64,000 nucleotides of DNA from Enterococcus canis NBRC 100695. GTDB lineage: Bacteria; Bacillota; Bacilli; Lactobacillales; Enterococcaceae. The stretch covers positions 62,001 through 126,000 of the forward strand of contig NZ_BCQJ01000001.1 in assembly GCF_001544375.1 (NCBI RefSeq). The letters run 5' to 3'. Made by a program: the position numbers and the translations under genes. Positions 44,424 to 54,493 of the stretch are shown here, piece after piece. Under the pieces are notes generated by a model. It saw nothing but the letters and a program-made list of their open reading frames with translations, was not told where the DNA came from and searched no databases. Every line of letters begins with the position of its first letter. The stretch's first letter is position 1.

Positions 44424-45020
44424 ATGAAGGTTTATCCTATCACCATTAAGCAAGCCCATAGTTTTTTAGTAGAAATAAATGATTTTTATTTTGCTATTGA
44501 TGCCTCATGGCCATGCCATCTATACGATTATTTGCGAGAAATGAAAAGAACCGGACTAGAGCCGAAGAAAATTCGTTATTTACTGGTCACTCATTTTCAT
44601 ATGGATCATGCCGGCCTAGTAGAAGAATTGAAAAATCTGGGTACTGAATTTCTCGTCTTGGCTGATCAAGTGCCTTTCATCCAACCAATGGAAGAACAAA
44701 TCGCACGCAGTGGTACGTGCCCAGGTTATCAGCCCATTGATTTAGAGACTTCTAAAATTTTCTCACTGCAAGACCTGAATGATTTTTTGTTGGATCAAGG
44801 CATCCCTGCCCAAGTAATACCTACAAAGGGTCATTCAGAAGACAGCATATCTATCGTTTTCAAGGATGGTACTGCGTTTGTCGGCGATTTATATAAAAAA
44901 GAATGGCTTACGACGGAGGACTATGCTGGCCAAGCAAGCTGGCAAGCCTTGGCTGCAGCAAAAGCGACGAAAATCTACCATGCCCATGGTGAAATTCCAC
45001 AAGATGAGCATAATACCTAA
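44424..45020 (+). CDS. MBL-fold metallo-hydrolase
   Basis: A 198-residue metallo-beta-lactamase-fold enzyme. The metal site is THFHMDHAG (HxHxDH, near residue 49), with a second His in TKGHSEDSI, the bridging Asp in AFVGDLY and a C-terminal HAHGEIP. Substrate not predictable. ATG 44424 has GGAAGGAG upstream; a longer frame from 44382 overlaps the previous gene and is rejected. Confidence 0.85.
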   Translation: MKVYPITIKQAHSFLVEINDFYFAIDASWPCHLYDYLREMKRTGLEPKKIRYLLVTHFHMDHAGLVEELKNLGTEFLVLADQVPFIQPMEEQIARSGTCPGYQPIDLETSKIFSLQDLNDFLLDQGIPAQVIPTKGHSEDSISIVFKDGTAFVGDLYKKEWLTTEDYAGQASWQALAAAKATKIYHAHGEIPQDEHNT

Positions 45021-45021
45021 G

Positions 45022-45056
45022 AAAAACGGATCGGCATAACAGCCAATCCGTTTTTT
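45022..45056. terminator. Bidirectional terminator
   Basis: AAAACGGATcGG pairs with CCaATCCGTTTT between the hydrolase gene and the convergent corA-like gene. Confidence 0.82.
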
Positions 45057-45961
45057 CATTTCATGATTTTACTTAAAACAAAAGATAATCCTAACCAACC
45101 GCAAATACTGATAGCAATCGTAATGAGCCAACCCGTAACATTATGTTCAAGCGGCAAGGGCATATTCATTCCAAAAAAGCCTGTAACAATCGTGGGGACT
45201 GTTAAAAGAATGGACAAGGTAGTCAAAATTTTCATAGTGTCATTCAGGTTGTTGTTTAGAACATTATTATAAGTAGCGGATAGCTGTTTTAAAATTTGTG
45301 TGGCTAATTGTGTCATTTCCACTAGCTGTTTCGCCTCGATAATCGCATCTTCTAACTGTTCCTTTTCTATTTGGTCCAATTGTCGGTAAATTGAGAGCGT
45401 TTTGACTTGCTCCAATAAAATCGCATTTTGCTTAGAGGCAGAAACGAAATAGACAAGTCCAGTTTCTAAGTCAGACAGACCTAACAAGTTTTGCTTGGTT
45501 GTTTTTTCCTTCAACTTATCATTCGTTCGATTACGCTCGCTATTCATTTCCTCTACTAAAGGGAAGTAGCTGTCAGCAATCAGAAACAAGGTAGAGAATA
45601 AAAATTGAAACAGCGAATTACTGCGGTGACTCTCTAAATAGCGAGTCATTAAATCAACTACATAGACATTCTTGCTGTTAGATATCGTCACCAACTGACT
45701 ATTACGAATTAGGAAGGTAATCGGAATCGTTTCATAGTGATTGTCGATTTTTTCTAACTTAGGCACGTTAAAAATCAAAATAAACGTATCACTCAAATCA
45801 TCATATTCCACCCGTGCTCGTTCATTGATATCCAATGAATAAGCCAGTATCTCTTCATCCACACCAAACTCTTGCAGAAAAGTAATATTTTTTGTTTCAT
45901 CTGTATCAAAATTGATCCAAAGCAGATCTCCGTCTGCACCGAAATATTCTTTTTTATTCAT
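45056..45961 (-). CDS. corA: CorA family magnesium/cobalt transporter
   Basis: A 301-residue protein with a large cytoplasmic N-terminal domain and two C-terminal membrane segments. The pore signature FFGMNMPLPLEHN (GMN) follows the first of them (TLSILLTVPTIVTGFFG). Such proteins import Mg2+ as pentamers. GGAGG precedes the minus-strand ATG. It is the last gene before the CRISPR locus. Confidence 0.9.
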   Translation of the reverse strand: MNKKEYFGADGDLLWINFDTDETKNITFLQEFGVDEEILAYSLDINERARVEYDDLSDTFILIFNVPKLEKIDNHYETIPITFLIRNSQLVTISNSKNVYVVDLMTRYLESHRSNSLFQFLFSTLFLIADSYFPLVEEMNSERNRTNDKLKEKTTKQNLLGLSDLETGLVYFVSASKQNAILLEQVKTLSIYRQLDQIEKEQLEDAIIEAKQLVEMTQLATQILKQLSATYNNVLNNNLNDTMKILTTLSILLTVPTIVTGFFGMNMPLPLEHNVTGWLITIAISICGWLGLSFVLSKIMK

Positions 45962-46144
45962 TTCACGCCTCCGTTCTTGAAGAATTATAGCATAAGTTTG
46001 AATCTAGACGACTTTGTAAGAGTGTATCAGCAAATTACTTGAAAAACATCTATATTAGAACTATTAAAATTTTATTAAAAACAACTTGATATGGTAAGAT
46101 AGATATAAAGCGGTTGCATTTTTGTGATTAATAAAACAGAACAC

Positions 46145-46232
46145 AAAAAAAGCGCCGAAACAGCGCCACTTAAAAGGTTATTACGGTCAAAGCCTTATTT
46201 TAACTTGCTATGTTGATTTGAATGTCACCAAC
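46145..46232 (-). ncRNA. tracrRNA of the type II-A CRISPR locus
   Basis: Read on the minus strand: an anti-repeat (46226-46197) complementary to the CRISPR repeat with the usual internal bulge and two weak positions, then AAGTTAAAATAAGGCTTTG (nexus region), then a GCGCTG/CGGCGC hairpin ending in seven T. The order and sequence match tracrRNAs of Streptococcus pyogenes/Enterococcus type. It guides RNase III processing and Cas9 loading of crRNAs. It lies between corA and cas9, antisense to any transcript entering cas9 from upstream. Confidence 0.9.
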
Positions 46233-46238
46233 AACTAA

Positions 46239-46266
46239 AGTATATCAGAAAATGAGGATTTTGCAA
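46239..46266 (-). promoter_or_regulatory. tracrRNA promoter
   Basis: On the minus strand TTGCAA (46266-46261), 16 bases, TATACT (46244-46239), with the predicted start about seven bases later at the edge of the anti-repeat. Confidence 0.7.
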
Positions 46267-46296
46267 TTAAAAACATTGTACGAGGAGATGATAGTA

Positions 46297-49200
46297 TTGA
46301 GAAAAGATTATACCATCGGCTTAGACATCGGGACGAACAGCGTAGGTTGAGCGGTACTAACAGATGACTACAGTTTAGTAAGAAAGAGAATGAAAATCAA
46401 AGGTGCCAGTGATAAACCATACATAAAGAAGAATTTCTGGGGAGTTCGTCTCTTTGATGAAGGCAAAACAGCTGAAAAACGTCGAGGCAGTCGTACCACT
46501 AGAAGACGGTTACGACGGAGAAGAAATCGTATTGAGTATCTGCGTGCTTTTTTTGCCGAAGAGATGGTGAAAGTAGATCCTAATTTTTTCTATCGATTAG
46601 ATGAAAGTTTTTTAGTTCTCGAAGATAAGTTACATGAACGACATCCTATTTTCACCACAGTTGAAGAGGAAATAGCTTATCATCAAGAGTTCCCGACCAT
46701 TTATCATCTTCGGAAAACATTAGCAGATAGTGACGAAAAAAGAGACTTAAGGATAGTATATCTGGCCCTTGCTCATCTCATTAAGTATCGTGGGAATTTC
46801 TTAATCGAAGGTAAATTGAATACTGAAAATTCTTCAATCAACGAAACATTCAAACTATTTTTACAAGTCTATAACCAGACTTTTACCTATCAAAATGATG
46901 GCAGTTTTATTAATCATCTTGATGAAACAACAGAGGTGGAATTTCCATTTACGGAAAAAGTTTCTAGATCCAAAAAAGCTGAGAATGTACTTAAATTATT
47001 CCCTAATGAAAAAAGCAATGGTACTTTCATGTTATTTCTTAAACTGATTGCAGGAAACCAGGCGAATTTTAAACGTACATTCAACTTGGAGGAGGATGCA
47101 AAACTGCAATTCTCTAAGGAAGAATATGAAGAGGATCTGGAAAATCTATTAAGCCTCGTGGGAGACGAGTATAGTGATGTATTCGCCGCTGCTAAGAATG
47201 CTTATGACGCAGTAGAGTTGGCAGGAATCTTAACTGTAAATGATCGCTCTACGAAAGCAAAACTTTCAGCCAGCATGATTGAACGTTATGAACAGCATCA
47301 AGAAGATTTGAAAAGATTTAAGCTGTTTGTCAAACAAAATTTGCCAGATAAATACGCAGAAGTATTTAATGACTCTGGTAAAAAAGGCTATGCTGGATAT
47401 ATTGATGGAAATAATGTAAAACAAGAAGAATTCTATAAATATGTTAAAAATTTGATAGAAAAAACACCAAATGCGGATTACTTCTTAGCAAAAATTGAAC
47501 AGGAAGATTTTCTTCGAAAACAACGGACATTTGATAATGGCGTAATTCCACATCAGATTCATTTGGAAGAATTAAAAGCGATTATCCATAATCAACAAAA
47601 GTACTATCCATTTTTGCAAGAGTTTCAAGCACAAATTGAATCGCTTTTAACTTTTAGAATTCCATACTATGTCGGTCCTTTGGGTACTGGAAAGGGTAAG
47701 TTTGCTTGGGTTACAAGAAATTCAGATGAAGCTATCAGACCATGGAATTTTGCGGAGGTTGTTGATGCAGACCAATCTGCAATCGACTTTATTGAACGTA
47801 TGACAAATTTTGATAGCTATCTCCCAAATGAAAAAGTCTTACCCAAACACAGTATGCTGTATGAAAAATATGCAATTTTTAACGAACTAACGAAAGTGAA
47901 ATATATCGATGATCGTGGAGTGGAAGCTAATTTCTCAAGTGAAGAAAAGCAGCAAATTTTCGCAACTTTATTTAAGAAAAAGCGACGCGTAACCAAGGCT
48001 GACTTAGAACACTTCTTACGTAATCATTACAATATTGAGACGGCTGAAATAGTAGGCGTTGAGCGAGAATTCAATGCGAAATATAATACCTATCATGATT
48101 TCCTAAAGATTGGTATCGATTCACAATTTTTAGATGAGCAGTCAAATGAGGAAATTCTGGAAGATATTGTAAAAATTTTAACTGTTTTTGAGGACCGTCA
48201 GATGATTCGTAAACAGCTGGAAAAATATCATGATTATTTTTTGGAAAAGACAATGAAGAAACTAGAAAGACGTCATTATACGGGATGGGGTCGCTTATCA
48301 AGTCAGCTGATTAACGGGCTTCGTGATAGTCATAGTGGCAAGACTATTCTCGACTACCTGATGGACGATGATGATATCCCTAAAAATCGCAATCGGAATT
48401 TTATGCAGCTAATCAACGATGAGCGCCTTTCTTTTAAAGAGTCTATTCAAAGGGCACAGGAAAAAGAAGATCATGGCAGCCTACATGAATTAGTGCAAAA
48501 AATACCAGGTAGTCCGGCTATTAAAAAGGGAATTCTACAAAGCCTTATGATAGTAGATGAATTAGTTAAAATCATGGGATATCGACCGAAAAATATTGTA
48601 GTGGAAATGGCTCGAGAAAATCAGACGACTGATCAAGGGCGCAGAAATTCAAATACTCGGTTACGAAATTTGGAAACTGCCATGCGCGAATTAGGAAGTA
48701 AAATTCTGACAGAATATCCTACTGATAATCAAGAATTGCGTAATGACCGGATTTATTTGTACTATTTGCAAAACGGCAAGGATATGTATACTGGTCAACC
48801 ACTGGACATCAATAATCTTGTTAATTACGATATTGATCATATTATTCCTCGGAGTTTTACCACAGATAATTCAATTGATAATCGCGTTTTGACAAGTTCT
48901 GCTGTGAATCGTGGTAAGAAAGACGATGTTCCTAGCGAACAAGTGGTCAATCGCATGCGCAGAATGTGGGAATCATTATTGAAATCAGGACTAATTAGTC
49001 AAAGAAAATTCGATAACCTAACTCGTCTTTCTTTGACGGAAGAAGACAAAGCTGGCTTTATTCATCGGCAACTAGTTGAGACCAGACAGATTACGAAACA
49101 CGTTGCACAAATATTGAATCAGAGATTTAATAATGGCGAAGAAAAAGTCTCCATTGTCACTCTAAAATCCGCTTTAACAAGTCAGTTTAGACGAGAATTT

Positions 49201-50259
49201 GAGATTTATAAAGTTCGTGAAGTGAATGATTACCATCATGCCCATGATGCATACTTGAATGGGGTAGTGGCACTATCCTTACTTAAAGTTTACCCGCAGT
49301 TAAAGCCAGAGTTTGTTTATGGAGAGTATCGTAAATACAATTCCTTTAAAGAAAATAAAGCAACAGCGCGCAAGCAATTCATGACAAACCTGATGCGTTT
49401 CTTCGCCTCAGGTGAAATCATTACAGACACAGAAACAGGGGAGATTCTGTGGTCACCGGATATGATCAAGAAAATTAGACATGTCCTAAACTATCGTCAA
49501 ATGAATTTTACAAAAAAATTGGAAAACAGAGCCTCAAATGAAGAAGGAAAACTGCTATATAAGGAGACTATTAGTGGTAGAGGCGGTACAGGAAAGAATC
49601 AAATTAAGTCAAGGTTCAAAAGAAGTGATGGCAGTATTATTCCTTTAGCTATCAAGAATTATGGTGGCTATACTGAAGAAAAGGAAGCATTTATTACGTT
49701 GAAAAACAATGAACTATTTTCTATAAAAAGAACGAGCTTAGACAAAGAGTTATATGATTTTAGAATTTTACGTAATCAGATCTTCTATCAACCGGAAGGA
49801 CATTATAGAAGTGTTTCCAGTTTAACTGATTCAGGTAAATGGAATCAGTTCTTTTTGGAAGAGTATTTAGTGAAATACGTTTACTTTATAAAACAGTACG
49901 AGAAGCTTATCGAGGATGAGAAAGCTTTTATTGACAATAATCGTTCCTACTTTGATTTAATTCGAGAAAAAATCTATACGTTTATTCAATTAAACCAATT
50001 AGCGGATATTTCTAAATTGTCTATCCCTATCAATCGGACAGTTATTCAAGAAAGAGATATATTATTTGTGCTATTCAATATCGCTAGTAAGGGAACAACA
50101 GAGGCAGGAACGTATCAGAATGAGCATGAAAAAAAGATTACACTTATTCCTCGAACGAGATATAGAGCTAAAAAAGATATTTTGCGAATTGGTGAATCTA
50201 TTCTTATTGATTACTCTATTACAGGTCTCTATGAGACTAGAAGAAAGCTAGGTGAGTAA
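46297..50259 (+). pseudogene. cas9: cas9 with in-frame TGA at codon 18
   Basis: Type II-A effector nuclease, 1,320 codons from TTG 46297 (GAGGAG nine bases upstream). RuvC-I reads GLDIGTNSVG then TGA (46348-46350) where all relatives have Trp (W18 in S. pyogenes Cas9), then AVLTDDY. After that the frame is open: arginine-rich bridge helix, RuvC-II VVEMAREN, HNH YDIDHIIPRSF with NRGKKD, RuvC-III YHHAHDAYLNG, and a C-terminal PAM-interacting region. Without readthrough the 5' product is 17 residues. The first downstream ATG (46390) gives 1,289 residues but loses the catalytic Asp10 and the first RuvC strand. A single G-to-A change (TGG to TGA) explains it. Confidence 0.92.
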
Positions 50260-51126
50260 ATGGGTTGGCGAACGGTGGTGGTTAATAAACATTCGAAATT
50301 GTCGTACAAAAATAATCATCTAATTTATAAAACAGTTAGTCAGAGTGAGATGATCCATTTGTCGGAAATAGATATTTTGTTGTTGGAGACAACCGATATC
50401 TCAATCACAACCATGCTAATCAAACGACTAACAGATGAAAATATCGATCTAATTTTCTGCGATGATAAGCGTTTGCCTATCGGAAGAATCTCCTCGTTTT
50501 ATGGTCGCCATGATAGTACTTTACAATTGCAGAAGCAGATTGAATGGGATAAGAAGCTGCAAGGAAGCGTATGGACCAATATCATTGCTCAAAAAATCAG
50601 TAACCAAATGATCTATTTGAGGGCATGCGGTTTTGAAGAAAAAGCGAATTCCTTAAAGAACTTGTTGGAAGGATTGGAAATATTTGATCCAACAAATCGA
50701 GAAGGACATGCAGCGCGCATCTATTTTAATACACTCTTTGGGAATGACTTTACTCGTGAATCTAGTAATGCGGTGAATGCGGGATTAGACTACGGTTACA
50801 CCTTGATAATGAGCATGTTTGCTAGAGAAATCGCAAAATCAGGCTGCCTAACCCAGTTAGGGCTTAAACATTCAAACCAATTCAACGACTTTAATCTTGC
50901 CAGTGATTTGATGGAGCCTTTTCGGCCCCTGGTGGATCAAATCGTCTATCAACATCGCACGGAAGATTTTCCAGTGATAAAACGGATGCTATTTACTCTT
51001 TTTACGGAGAATTATTCCTATAATAAACAAGCAATGTTTTTGACTAATATCATTAGTGATTATACGAAGAAAGTGATTCGTGTGTTAAATAATAAAGCGG
51101 AAGGAGTTCCTGACTTTAGGATATGA
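50260..51126 (+). CDS. cas1: CRISPR integrase Cas1, subtype II-A
   Basis: A 288-residue Cas1: N-terminus [20 protein letters not shown], the metal-binding Glu in [15 protein letters not shown], and further acidic/His residues in [23 protein letters not shown]. With Cas2 it integrates new spacers. The ATG follows the cas9 stop with no gap, so it is coupled to cas9 translation; a premature stop in cas9 might lower this. Intact and full length. Confidence 0.95.
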   Translation: MGWRTVVVNKHSKLSYKNNHLIYKTVSQSEMIHLSEIDILLLETTDISITTMLIKRLTDENIDLIFCDDKRLPIGRISSFYGRHDSTLQLQKQIEWDKKLQGSVWTNIIAQKISNQMIYLRACGFEEKANSLKNLLEGLEIFDPTNREGHAARIYFNTLFGNDFTRESSNAVNAGLDYGYTLIMSMFAREIAKSGCLTQLGLKHSNQFNDFNLASDLMEPFRPLVDQIVYQHRTEDFPVIKRMLFTLFTENYSYNKQAMFLTNIISDYTKKVIRVLNNKAEGVPDFRI

Positions 51127-51464
51127 GTTATCGTTATATGAGAATGCTTGTAATGTTCGACATGCCCACTGATACAAGTGATGATAAAAAAGCTTATCGA
51201 AAATTCCGGAAATTTCTAATTAGTGAAGGTTTCATCATGCACCAGTTTTCAGTTTATAGTAAGATATTATTGAATGGTACCGCAAAGACGGCGATGATAG
51301 CTCGTTTAAAGCAGAATAATCCCCGAAAAGGGTTAATAAATATTTTAACCGTTACAGAAAAACAGTTTTCTCGAATGGTATATCTAAGCGGAACTAAGGA
51401 TGAATGTGTGGCAAATCAAGATGAGCGATTGGTTTTTTTAGGTGACGCCTATGATCTTTCTTAA
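51123..51464 (+). CDS. cas2: CRISPR adaptation protein Cas2
   Basis: A 113-residue Cas2: [26 protein letters not shown] with the conserved Asp after the first strand, and [16 protein letters not shown]. It forms the structural core of the Cas1-Cas2 integrase. ATGA overlap with cas1; its 3' end overlaps csn2. Confidence 0.95.
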   Translation: MSYRYMRMLVMFDMPTDTSDDKKAYRKFRKFLISEGFIMHQFSVYSKILLNGTAKTAMIARLKQNNPRKGLINILTVTEKQFSRMVYLSGTKDECVANQDERLVFLGDAYDLS

Positions 51465-52113
51465 TTATGATTTATTAGATAAAGCAATTGAGATTGATAA
51501 AAACACGATTTTTGTCGTGGAAGAGATTCGCGCTTTTGCGGATCTTATCAAGATGGTCTATCAATATAATGAAATGAGTGAGCTGAAATTTTTTGGTGAT
51601 AACCAAAAAAATCTAAAAGCAGCTGAAATCATGGTAGTTTCAGATATACTTGGTTATGACATTAACTCCGCTGCAGTACTGAAGCTAATTTATGCTGATT
51701 TAGAACTACAGTTAAGTGAAAAGCCTGAAGTGAAATCAATGATAGACAAACTGACTGCTACAATCAGTGAACTTATTGGCTATGAACTATTAGAACATGA
51801 GTTAGATTTAGAGGAGGATGAAATTACTGTAAATGAGCTGTTTAAAGCATTAGGAATTAAAATTGAAACTACAAGCGATACTATTTTTGAGAAGCTTATT
51901 GAAATTGTGCAAGTTTATAAATATTTGTCTAAAAAGAGATTACTCATCTTTTGCAACGTGTATGCTTATTTGGCAGATGAAGAGCGATCCGAATTGCGGG
52001 AGTATATTGAACTAAGTAACGTCGATGTTCTCTTTATTGAACCTCGAAAAGTATCTGGAGCGATGCAAGTAATTTTGGACGAAGATTTTTTTCTAACCGA
52101 AAAAAACGTGTAA
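51451..52113 (+). CDS. csn2: Csn2, subtype II-A adaptation protein
   Basis: A 220-residue Csn2, the ring-forming DNA-end-binding protein needed for spacer uptake in type [26 protein letters not shown] at the N-terminus and [22 protein letters not shown] and VLFIEPR in the second half are typical. ATG 51451 has AGGTGACG upstream within cas2; a GTG nine bases earlier is the alternative. Its presence defines subtype II-A. Confidence 0.93.
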   Translation: MIFLNYDLLDKAIEIDKNTIFVVEEIRAFADLIKMVYQYNEMSELKFFGDNQKNLKAAEIMVVSDILGYDINSAAVLKLIYADLELQLSEKPEVKSMIDKLTATISELIGYELLEHELDLEEDEITVNELFKALGIKIETTSDTIFEKLIEIVQVYKYLSKKRLLIFCNVYAYLADEERSELREYIELSNVDVLFIEPRKVSGAMQVILDEDFFLTEKNV

Positions 52114-52236
52114 CCGATAATTGTTCTTTGACAACTAAATAGTAATACCAACAATTAATGCAATTTGAGACATTTAAAACTAAAGTCTTGCTATGGATGA
52201 ATAGCGCGATTACGGAACTTCGAAAAAGTCTACGAG
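52114..52236 (+). promoter_or_regulatory. CRISPR leader
   Basis: An AT-rich 123-base stretch between csn2 and the first repeat. It contains TTGACA at 52128 and ends with CTACGAG (52230-52236), which matches the leader-end anchoring motif of one group of type II-A loci that directs spacer insertion. The crRNA precursor promoter should lie here. Confidence 0.7.
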
Positions 52237-52926
52237 GTTTTAGAGCTATGCTGTTTTGAATGTCTCCAAAACAGTCATCTTAGCTACTTTGAGGTGACTA
52301 ATGTTTTAGAGCTATGCTGTTTTGAATGTCTCCAAAACCACGATCAACTATGCTGGTAGTAGCTTTGCGTTTTAGAGCTATGCTGTTTTGAATGTCTCCA
52401 AAACTACATACTTAAATCTAATTTGTACGCTAATGTTTTAGAGCTATGCTGTTTTGAATGTCTCCAAAACAAATCCACACGGAGTTACTGCTGAACAAGT
52501 GTTTTAGAGCTATGCTGTTTTGAATGTCTCCAAAACTGCATTTTGCTTAATATCGAATATTGTACTGTTTTAGAGCTATGCTGTTTTGAATGTCTCCAAA
52601 ACGTAATGAAAACCGCTAACGGTATATAGTTTGTTTTAGAGCTATGCTGTTTTGAATGTCTCCAAAACTTTAGATATTGCGATTGGTGAGGATATAACGT
52701 TTTAGAGCTATGCTGTTTTGAATGTCTCCAAAACTTGTTCCTCTGGCGTATTTAGGTACTGACCGTTTTAGAGCTATGCTGTTTTGAATGTCTCCAAAAC
52801 ATAAACTTATTCTGTATTGTAAACTATAAAGTTTTAGAGCTATGCTGTTTTGAATGTCTCCAAAACTTTTTGCTATTTTTAGGTGAGTTTTTGTGCGTTT
52901 TAGAGCTATGCTGTTTTGAATGTCTC
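52237..52926 (+). CRISPR. CRISPR array, 11 repeats and 10 spacers
   Basis: Ten perfect 36-bp repeats (first at 52237-52272; starts every 66 bases to 52831) beginning GTTTTAGAGCTATGCT and ending GAATGTCTCCAAAAC, plus an eleventh at 52897 that matches for 30 bases and then diverges, marking the leader-distal end. All ten spacers are exactly 30 bases and mutually different. The repeat is the type II-A form that pairs with the tracrRNA at 46145-46232. The spacers are AT-rich and not found elsewhere in the window. Confidence 0.98.
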
Positions 52927-52985
52927 GATTGTTGGCGTAGAGAAATAATCTTGAATAGTATATTTTTTGAGAGATAATTGCGCTG

Positions 52986-53019
52986 CAAAAAACCGTAATT
53001 TTAGGATTGCGGTTTTTTT
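52986..53019 (+). terminator. Terminator downstream of the CRISPR array
   Basis: AAAAAACCGTAA pairs with TTGCGGTTTTTT (one mismatch) followed by T, about 60 bases after the last repeat. Confidence 0.75.
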
Positions 53020-53150
53020 ATGGTTCTGCAAACCCTATCACATCAGCATGTCTAGTGATTTTGACATAGCTTTTCAGCTACAAAACGGCATACTTCTCCA
53101 ATACTTTGCTACAATAAAGTTGTGGAAGATTCGAGAAGGAGAGGAGCAAT

Positions 53151-53639
53151 ATGAAATTAGGAGAACAGCTAAAACAGCTGCGTTTAGAAAAAGGCTATAC
53201 GCAAGAAGAATTAGCAAATAAACTTTTTGTGACGCGTCAAACGATTTCCAATTGGGAAACCGAGAAAGGACAACCTGATATTGAGAATATTGTACTGCTA
53301 GCGCAAACTTTTGATATTTCAATCGATGAACTAATGACTGGAAAGCGACTAATCATTAGTGAGAAAAATGCTATTGGCAAGAAACATTTTATTGCCTTGA
53401 TTATTTGGTCAATTGTATTGTTGGCGCTACAAATGATCATACGACCGACGACGTTGATCCTTTTGCTGATTTATGCAATCGGAGGCTTAATCATCTCCGT
53501 TCATTTCATGTATAAGACAAAAAGATTACCTAGCTTATACGGACAAGCAGAGAACATGTATGACTGGGGTTTATATCTCTGTATATTTTACTTTTTTGCT
53601 TGTATTGCGGTAGTTGTGTTGCAAATTAGCAGAGGATAG
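53151..53639 (+). CDS. XRE-family regulator with membrane domain
   Basis: A 162-residue protein. Residues 2-62 are a Cro/CI-type helix-turn-helix (GEQLKQLRLEKGYTQEELAN, then TRQTISNWETEKGQPDIENI). The rest has hydrophobic segments at about 82-100, 100-118 and 140-158, so it is a membrane-tethered regulator. Extended -10 TGCTACAAT (ending 53115) and AAGGAGAGGAG precede it. The next gene starts 11 bases later, making a two-gene unit placed between the CRISPR array and the cytochrome bd operon. Confidence 0.82.
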   Translation: MKLGEQLKQLRLEKGYTQEELANKLFVTRQTISNWETEKGQPDIENIVLLAQTFDISIDELMTGKRLIISEKNAIGKKHFIALIIWSIVLLALQMIIRPTTLILLLIYAIGGLIISVHFMYKTKRLPSLYGQAENMYDWGLYLCIFYFFACIAVVVLQISRG

Positions 53640-53650
53640 GAGGGAGCAAT

Positions 53651-54325
53651 ATGAAGGGTTTAGTACCTATTACGGCCGTTCAAACAGCTGACGGTATTTT
53701 TTGGGCGCAACAGGACCAAAATTATATTCCAAGACTGTTGAATTATTTAAAAGTTGATTATAGAGAATATGATTGGGAGACGGTCCCATTTTATGACTTA
53801 AATGAAGAAACGATCAAAAGGTATGACGCAGTTGCCATTACGCCTATGAGTCAGAAATATCGTAAGAGCATATTAGAACTGTCCCCAGAAATCACCGTGA
53901 TTAAGGTGGGAGCAGAAGACTTTATGCGACAATTAGCGCCTAAAGGAGCAGTTTTAGGACGGACTAGTGGCTACTTGATTGTAGATGGGCCGACAATGTC
54001 ACAAAAGGGTCAACCAAAAGAAAGCACACAATTCACCAACGATAACCTGCGCCAGCTAATGCGCGATTATCCTAATGTGTATTGGGAAGTCACCAATTTT
54101 GAAGAAATTAAGCATCATTTAGCTGAGGGATCAACGGGTATTACGGTTGCATTAGCTCCGGCTGCATATCCTTACCTAAAATTCTTTAATACGCAGTTTC
54201 CCGACATTGCCGTAATGAAGGTTGCCCCTAAAGAACTCGAACCGCTGGGGTACCGCTACGAGCAGGGGATGATTATCGTAGGTGCACTGACGCTGTTTCT
54301 AATGAGTTTAAGTGCTATGTTATAA
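53651..54325 (+). CDS. Unknown protein with C-terminal membrane segment
   Basis: A 224-residue protein I do not recognise. It has no N-terminal signal; a C-terminal hydrophobic stretch (about 206-222, MIIVGALTLFLMSLSAML) could be a tail anchor. It contains two similar-looking halves, each with a strand such as EITVIKVGAEDF and DIAVMKVAPKEL, suggesting an internal duplication. Co-transcribed with the XRE regulator. It may be the regulator's sensor or partner, which is only an inference from linkage. Confidence 0.7.
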   Translation: MKGLVPITAVQTADGIFWAQQDQNYIPRLLNYLKVDYREYDWETVPFYDLNEETIKRYDAVAITPMSQKYRKSILELSPEITVIKVGAEDFMRQLAPKGAVLGRTSGYLIVDGPTMSQKGQPKESTQFTNDNLRQLMRDYPNVYWEVTNFEEIKHHLAEGSTGITVALAPAAYPYLKFFNTQFPDIAVMKVAPKELEPLGYRYEQGMIIVGALTLFLMSLSAML

Positions 54326-54336
54326 AAAAATAGGGA

Positions 54337-54384
54337 AAACGCTTTAGCTTGTAGATGTTTTTCACATGCTAAGGCGTTTTTGTG
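54337..54384 (+). terminator. Rho-independent terminator
   Basis: AAAACGCTTTAGC (54337-54349) pairs with GCTAAGGCGTTTT (54368-54380; one G-T), with a T run. Confidence 0.82.
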
Positions 54385-54493
54385 TTGTGTCGCGTGTCGT
54401 CATGCTAGGAATACGAACAAATCAATAAAAGACACTCAATTACAAAAGTTCAATCATTCGCAAAATAATCAATGGAGGAGTAACATATAATTA

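Noticed and set aside
46390-50259. Treating cas9 as an intact gene starting at ATG 46390
   Set aside because: The upstream frame clearly encodes the conserved RuvC-I start with a good SD before TTG 46297, and the ATG at 46390 has almost no SD spacing.
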